Shown here: positions 58,910 through 64,000 of the stretch, one piece after another | Layout of the letters: each line of letters starts with the position of its first letter | Numbering within the stretch: the first letter of the stretch is position 1 | From: Panulirus ornatus | Lineage: Eukaryota; Arthropoda; Malacostraca; Decapoda; Palinuridae | Assembly: GCF_036320965.1 (NCBI RefSeq) | Contig: NC_092264.1 | Coordinates: forward strand, 19,291,585-19,355,584 | Length of the DNA stretch: 64,000 bases | Reading direction: 5' to 3' | Position numbers and translations under genes: made by a program | Notes under the pieces: model-generated | What the model was told of the DNA's origin: nothing | Database searches by the model: none | Seen by the model: only the letters and a program-made list of their open reading frames with translations

Positions 58910-59080
58910 CTGGTTGGGGTACACTAAGTTTGCCTCGTTATACCAAACTTGCCTTGGCACAGATAGCTTGTAAAGGGAACGTCAAGCACATTTTGGACGC
59001 ACTAAGCTTGCCGTGGTATACTGAGCTTGCCGGGCTATACTAAGCTTGCCGGGGGCTGATCAAGCCTACTGAGACAACGC
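58910..59080. repeat. Degenerate tandem repeat, about 19-21 bp
   Basis: A loose repeat of the CTAAGCTTGCCGGG / CTATACTAAGCTTGCC type. The boundaries are uncertain. Confidence 0.6.
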
Positions 59081-59174
59081 TTGAAGTATGTTGAGGTACG
59101 CAGGAATCCGTAAGCTTGTAAGGGTTCATTCCTAGCTCACTGGTTTTGATGGGCATCCTGTCGTGTGTTAGAGG

Positions 59175-62100
59175 AACTTTATGACTCCTGTTGTGTGGTA
59201 GAGGGTTATGACTCCTGTTATGTGGTAGAGGGTTATGACTCCTGTTATGTGGTAGAAGGTTATGGCTCCTGTTGTGTGGTAGAAGGTTATGACTCCTGTT
59301 GTGTGGTAGAAGGTTATGACTCCTGTTATGTGGTAGAGGGTTATGACTCCTGTTATGTGGTAGAAGGTTATGGCTCCTGTTGTGTGGTAGAAGGTTATGA
59401 CTCCTGTTGTGTGGTAGAAGGTTATGACTCCTGTTGTGTGGTAAAGGGTTATGACTCCTGTTATGTGGTAGAAGGTTATGGCTCCTGTTGTGTGGTAGAA
59501 GGTTATGACTCCTGTTATGTGGTAGAAGGTTATGGCTCCTGTTGTGTGGTAGAAGGTTATGACTCCTGTTGTGTGGTAGAAGGTTATGGCTCCTGTTGTG
59601 TGGTAGAAGGTTATGACTCCTGTTATGTGGTAGAAGGTTATGGCTCCTGTTGTGTGGTAGAAGGTTATGACTCCTGTTGTGTGGTAGAAGGTTATGACTC
59701 CTGTTGTGTGGTAGAAGGTTATGACTCCTGTTGTGTGGTAGAAGGTTATGACTCCTGTTGTGTGGTAGAAGGTTATGACTCCTGTTGTGTGGTAGAAGGT
59801 TATGACTCCTGTTGTGTGGTAGAAGGTTATGACTCCTGTTGTGTGGTAGAAGGTTATGACTCCTGTTGTGTGGTAGAAGGTTATGACTCCTGTTGTGTGG
59901 TAGAAGGTTATGACTCCTGTTGTGTGGTAGAAGGTTATGACTCCTGTTGTGTGGTAGAAGGTTATGACTCCTGTTGTGTGGTAGAAGGTTATGACTCCTG
60001 TTGTGTGGTAGAAGGTTATGACTCCTGTTGTGTGGTAGAAGGTTATGACTCCTGTTGTGTGGTAGAAGGTTATGACTCCTGTTGTGTGGTAGAAGGTTAT
60101 GACTCCTGTTGTGTGGTAGAAGGTTATGACTCCTGTTGTGTGGTAGAAGGTTATGACTCCTGTTGTGTGGTAGAAGGTTATGACTCCTGTTGTGTGGTAG
60201 AAGGTTATGACTCCTGTTGTGTGGTAGAAGGTTATGACTCCTGTTGTGTGGTAGAAGGTTATGACTCCTGTTGTGTGGTAGAAGGTTATGACTCCTGTTG
60301 TGTGGTAGAAGGTTATGACTCCTGTTGTGTGGTAAAGGGTTATGACTCCTGTTATGTGGTAGAAGGTTATGACTCCTGTTGTGTGGTAGAAGGTTATGAC
60401 TCCTGTTGTGTGGTAGAAGGTTATGACTCCTGTTGTGTGGTAGAAGGTTATGACTCCTGTTATGTGGTAGAAGGTTATGACTCCTGTTATGTGGTAGAAG
60501 GTTATGACTCCTGTTATGTGGTAGAAGGTTATGACTCCTGTTATGTGGTAGAAGGTTATGACTCCTGTTGTGTGGTAGAAGGTTATGGCTCCTGTTATGT
60601 GGTAGAAGGTTATGACTCCTGTTATGTGGTAGAAGGTTATGACTCCTGTTGTGTGGTAGAAGGTTATGACTCCTGTTATGTGGTAGAAGGTTATGACTCC
60701 TGTTGTGTGGTAGAAGGTTATGGCTCCTGTTATGTGGTAGAAGGTTATGACTCCTGTTATGTGGTAGAAGGTTATGACTCCTGTTATGTGGTAGAAGGTT
60801 ATGACTCCTGTTATGTGGTAGAAGGTTATGACTCCTGTTATGTGGTAGAAGGTTATGACTCCTGTTATGTGGTAGAAGGTTATGACTCCTGTTGTGTGGT
60901 AGAAGGTTATGGCTCCTGTTATGTGGTAGAGGGTTATGACTCCTGTTATGTGGTAGAAGGTTATGACTCCTGTTGTGTGGTAGAAGGTTATGGCTCCTGT
61001 TATGTGGTAGAAGGTTATGACTCCTGTTGTGTGGTAGAAGGTTATGGCTCCTGTTATGTGGTAGAAGGTTATGACTCCTGTTATGTGGTAGAAGGTTATG
61101 ACTCCTGTTATGTGGTAGAAGGTTATGACTCCTGTTATGTGGTAGAAGGTTATGACTCCTGTTGTGTGGTAGAAGGTTATGGCTCCTGTTATGTGGTAGA
61201 AGGTTATGACTCCTGTTGTGTGGTAGAAGGTTATGGCTCCTGTTATGTGGTAGAAGGTTATGACTCCTGTTGTGTGGTAGAAGGTTATGGCTCCTGTTGT
61301 GTGGTAGAAGGTTATGGCTCCTGTTATGTGGTAGAGGGTTATGACTCCTGTTATGTGGTAGAAGGTTATGACTCCTGTTATGTGGTAGAAGGTTATGGCT
61401 CCTGTTGTGTGGTAGAAGGTTATGGCTCCTGTTATGTGGTAGAGGGTTATGACTCCTGTTATGTGGTAGAAGGTTATGACTCCTGTTGTGTGGTAGAAGG
61501 TTATGGCTCCTGTTGTGTGGTAGAAGGTTATGGCTCCTGTTGTGTGGTAGAAGGTTATGGCTCCTGTTGTGTGGTAGAAGGTTATGGCTCCTGTTGTGTG
61601 GTAGAAGGTTATGACTCCTGTTGTGTGGTAGAAGGTTATGGCTCCTGTTATGTGGTAGAAGGTTATGACTCCTGTTGTGTGGTAGAAGGTTATGACTCCT
61701 GTTGTGTGGTAGAAGGTTATGGCTCCTGTTATGTGGTAGAGGGTTATGACTCCTGTTGTGTGGTAGAAGGTTATGACTCCTGTTGTGTGGTAGAAGGTTA
61801 TGCTCCTGTTATGTGGTAGAAGGTTATGGCTCCTGTTGTGTGGTAGAAGGTTATGGCTCCTGTTGTGTGGTAGAAGGTTATGGCTCCTGTTGTGTGGTAG
61901 AAGGTTATGACTCCTGTTGTGTGGTAGAAGGTTATGGCTCCTGTTGTGTGGTAGAAGGTTATGGCTCCTGTTGTGTGGTAGAAGGTTATGGCTCCTGTTG
62001 TGTGGTAGAAGGTTATGGCTCCTGTTGTGTGGTAGAAGGTTATGGCTCCTGTTGTGTGGTAGAAGGTTATGACTCCTGTTGTGTGGTAGAAGGTTATGGC

Positions 62101-62930
62101 TCCTGTTGTGTGGTAGAAGGTTATGGCTCCTGTTGTGTGGTAGAAGGTTATGGCTCCTGTTATGTGGTAGAAGGTTATGACTCCTGTTGTGTGGTAGAAG
62201 GTTATGGCTCCTGTTGTGTGGTAGAAGGTTATGACTCCTGTTGTGTGGTAGAAGGTTATGGCTCCTGTTGTGTGGTAGAAGGTTATGACTCCTGTTGTGT
62301 GGTAGAAGGGTTATGACTCCTGTTGTTGGTAGAAGGTTATGGCTCCTGTTTGTGGTAGAAGGTTATGACTCCTGTTGTGTGGTAGAAGGGTTATGGCTCC
62401 TGTTTTGTGGTAGAAGGGTTATGACTCAGTGTTTGTGGTAGATGGTTATGACTCCTGTTGTGTGTAGAAGGGTTATGGCTCCTGTTTTGTGTAGAAGGTT
62501 ATGGCTCCTGTTGTGTGGTAGAAGGGTATGGCTCCTGTTTGTGTTGTAGAAGGGTATGGCTCCTGTTGTGTGGTAGAAGGTTATGGCTTCCTGTTGTGTG
62601 GTAGAAGGTTATGGCTCCTGTTGTGTGGTAGAAGGTTATGGCTCCTGTTGTGTGGTAGAAGGTTATGGCTCCTGTGTGTGGTAGAAGGTTATGACTCCTG
62701 TTGTGTGGTAGTAAGGTTATGGCTCCTGTGTGTGGGAGGGTGGGGGGAGGGGGGGGTGGTAGAGGGTTATGACTCCTGTTGTGTGGTAGAAGGTTATGGC
62801 TCCTGTTGTGTGGTAGAAGGTTATGGCTCCTGTTGTGTGGTAGAAGGTTATGGCTCCTGTTGTGTGGTAGAAGGTTATGGCTCCTGTTGTGTGGTAGAAG
62901 GTTATGGCTCCTGTTGTGTGGTAGAGGTAA
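59175..62930. repeat. Minisatellite, 27-bp unit, about 139 copies (3.75 kb)
   Basis: The units carry GTTATGACTCCTGTTGTGTG and GTAGAAG. Variable sites are GACTCC/GGCTCC, TTGTGT/TTATGT and AGAAGG/AGAGGG. A central block (about 59660-60340) is nearly homogeneous for one variant. The plus frame reads YDSCCVVEG for over 880 codons without a stop but has no start context, signal peptide or flanking splice logic. From about 62300 to 62760 units have irregular 1-3 bp indels and an embedded G-rich patch. Confidence 0.96.
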
Positions 62931-64000
62931 TGTTATTGCTCTTGATAGATCCTGAAGTACTATATATTTTTCGTCTGCTATGACCCCTGTGGTAGACCCG
63001 TCAAGCTCTAATGGCAGGCTTTTTGGTGGATCAGTTTGGTGACCTAGACAGACACTGTAGTGTCATGAAAAGAATATATTTTCCTCCTCCCAAATACATT
63101 GTCTTGTGATCTTTCTAACTTAGCACAGTGTCTCTGCCATCACACGGTTCTGGGAAGACTCAACTTATCCTAACGGACTGGTTTTGTCCAGAGACGGTGC
63201 CACTTGCCTTGTTTTTAAGATAGACAGTCAGTGTTGTACAGTCAGTGTTGTACAGTCAGTGTTGTACAGCGGTATAATGCACGTTTAACCTAAGGATGTT
63301 AAAGAAGTTTCTTGATGACATAAAGAGATCTCTGATAAACCATTATATGTGGCACATATATGTCGTCAACCCTTCAGCTGGATTAATAGCACTCGATCAA
63401 CGATGATGACAAAGAAATATTTAGTTTTCTTGTGGAGAAAATTGTACAAATATTACTTGGTCTTATTACTTGATATATTTTTCTGGAAACACGAGAAGTG
63501 AGTTAGTCTCCTCTGGAGAGGCCTGTCTTGTGTTTATAATGATCTTTACTACGTGTGAATCCTATATCCACCCAAGCTTTCACTCTCAGAGCAGAGAGGA
63601 GGTCGAGCCATGGAGAAATGTGTTCCTAGATAGTGAACAAGTTCCTGACCTTAGACTAACTCCTAACCAGACCTGGCAGCTGGAAGATTATCCGTGACGA
63701 ATGTTAGAGATGAAAATGTGTCTGGGATTATAGTTTTTATTCCTTCACTACACTGTAGCCTTCCAGTCTACAGTCCAGACCTCAGTGTTAACTCCACCCG
63801 AGATAGCTTGAGGTTCAGGCAAGATGTCGAATTATATATAAGAATCTCCAAATATATAAGAGAAATCATGGTTAACCTAGCCTGACTTTAACCTGTACAA
63901 CGCTTGATAACATTCTTCAGACGCACAGATAAGAGGTTCGCTCAGAGTACAACAACGTAGCTAATCTAAAGAGCTGGAATACGTCAGTGTATTTATGAAG
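62931..64000. other. Unique noncoding stretch at window end
   Basis: A four-copy 14-bp repeat (AGTCAGTGTTGTAC) lies at about 63224-63268. ORFs at 63470-63697 and 63694-63885 are short and show no domain. Confidence 0.45.

Noticed and set aside
59165..61819. 884-codon Cys-rich repeat ORF (YDSCCVVEG)
   Set aside because: The period of nine codons keeps the frame open by arithmetic. The frame opens without a credible start, breaks at array indels, and there is no flanking gene structure.

Overview
This is eukaryotic DNA, most likely from a decapod crustacean or a close arthropod relative. Four things point that way. The window has interstitial runs of the arthropod-type telomere pentamer TTAGG (30778-30895, 30967-31000). 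Its genes are interrupted by consensus GT-AG splice sites. It carries Penelope-like, CR1-like and tRNA-SINE-like relics. Microsatellites and minisatellites are extremely dense. The species call is inference; I could not run a search. There is no bacterial gene organisation, CRISPR array or operon.

Only two segments look like real host protein-coding sequence, both on the + strand. Exon A (coding 18988-19908, 307 codons) follows a strong 3' splice site and ends at a consensus donor. Exon B (coding 56228-57103, 292 codons) also ends at a consensus donor. Both begin with an ATG, end in phase 0, and encode Ser/Pro-rich, probably disordered proteins with basic phosphosite-like motifs. I do not recognise the family. 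They could be alternative 5' coding exons of one large gene, in which case most of the window is intron. Between them, at 37114-37132, a pyrimidine tract and CAG run directly into GTAAGT. That is the form of a recursive-splicing ratchet point, and it is followed by a 35-bp minisatellite that repeats a donor consensus in most units.

By my rough hand tally about 33% of the window is minisatellite (about 40 unrelated arrays, periods 14-48 bp). Another 20% or so is copies of one LINE family. The largest arrays are at 59175-62930 (27 bp, about 139 copies), 20110-22084 (27 bp, about 73 copies, each carrying TGACTCA), 52137-53382 (19 bp, about 65 copies) and 43320-44402 (27 bp, about 40 copies). Many have no stop codons in several frames on both strands, so they give long spurious ORFs.

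The LINE family has about eleven full-width or partial copies: + strand at 1-702, 2461-3376, 3447-5320, 7560-8155, 12990-15037, 38563-39964, 46535-46640, 47080-47915 and 47977-50005; - strand at 26935-27675, 37852-38402 and 50085-51655. All are 5' truncated. Three keep long open RT reading frames. Most are bracketed by (TA)n tracts, and their 3' tails share a short GC-rich core with a separate SINE-like repeat (5377-5530, 15066-15310). Other relics are a Penelope-like element with a GIY-YIG endonuclease domain (5536-6235), two CR1/Jockey-like RT remnants on the - strand (7057-7383, 8960-10050), two copies of another LINE 3' end (15540-15905, 46675-47070), and a tRNA-like repeat in direct and inverted copies (12195-12952).

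The remaining intervals (for example 10265-10970, 15906-17140, 41400-42520, 53385-55900, 62940-64000) look like unique noncoding sequence in which I see no supported gene.
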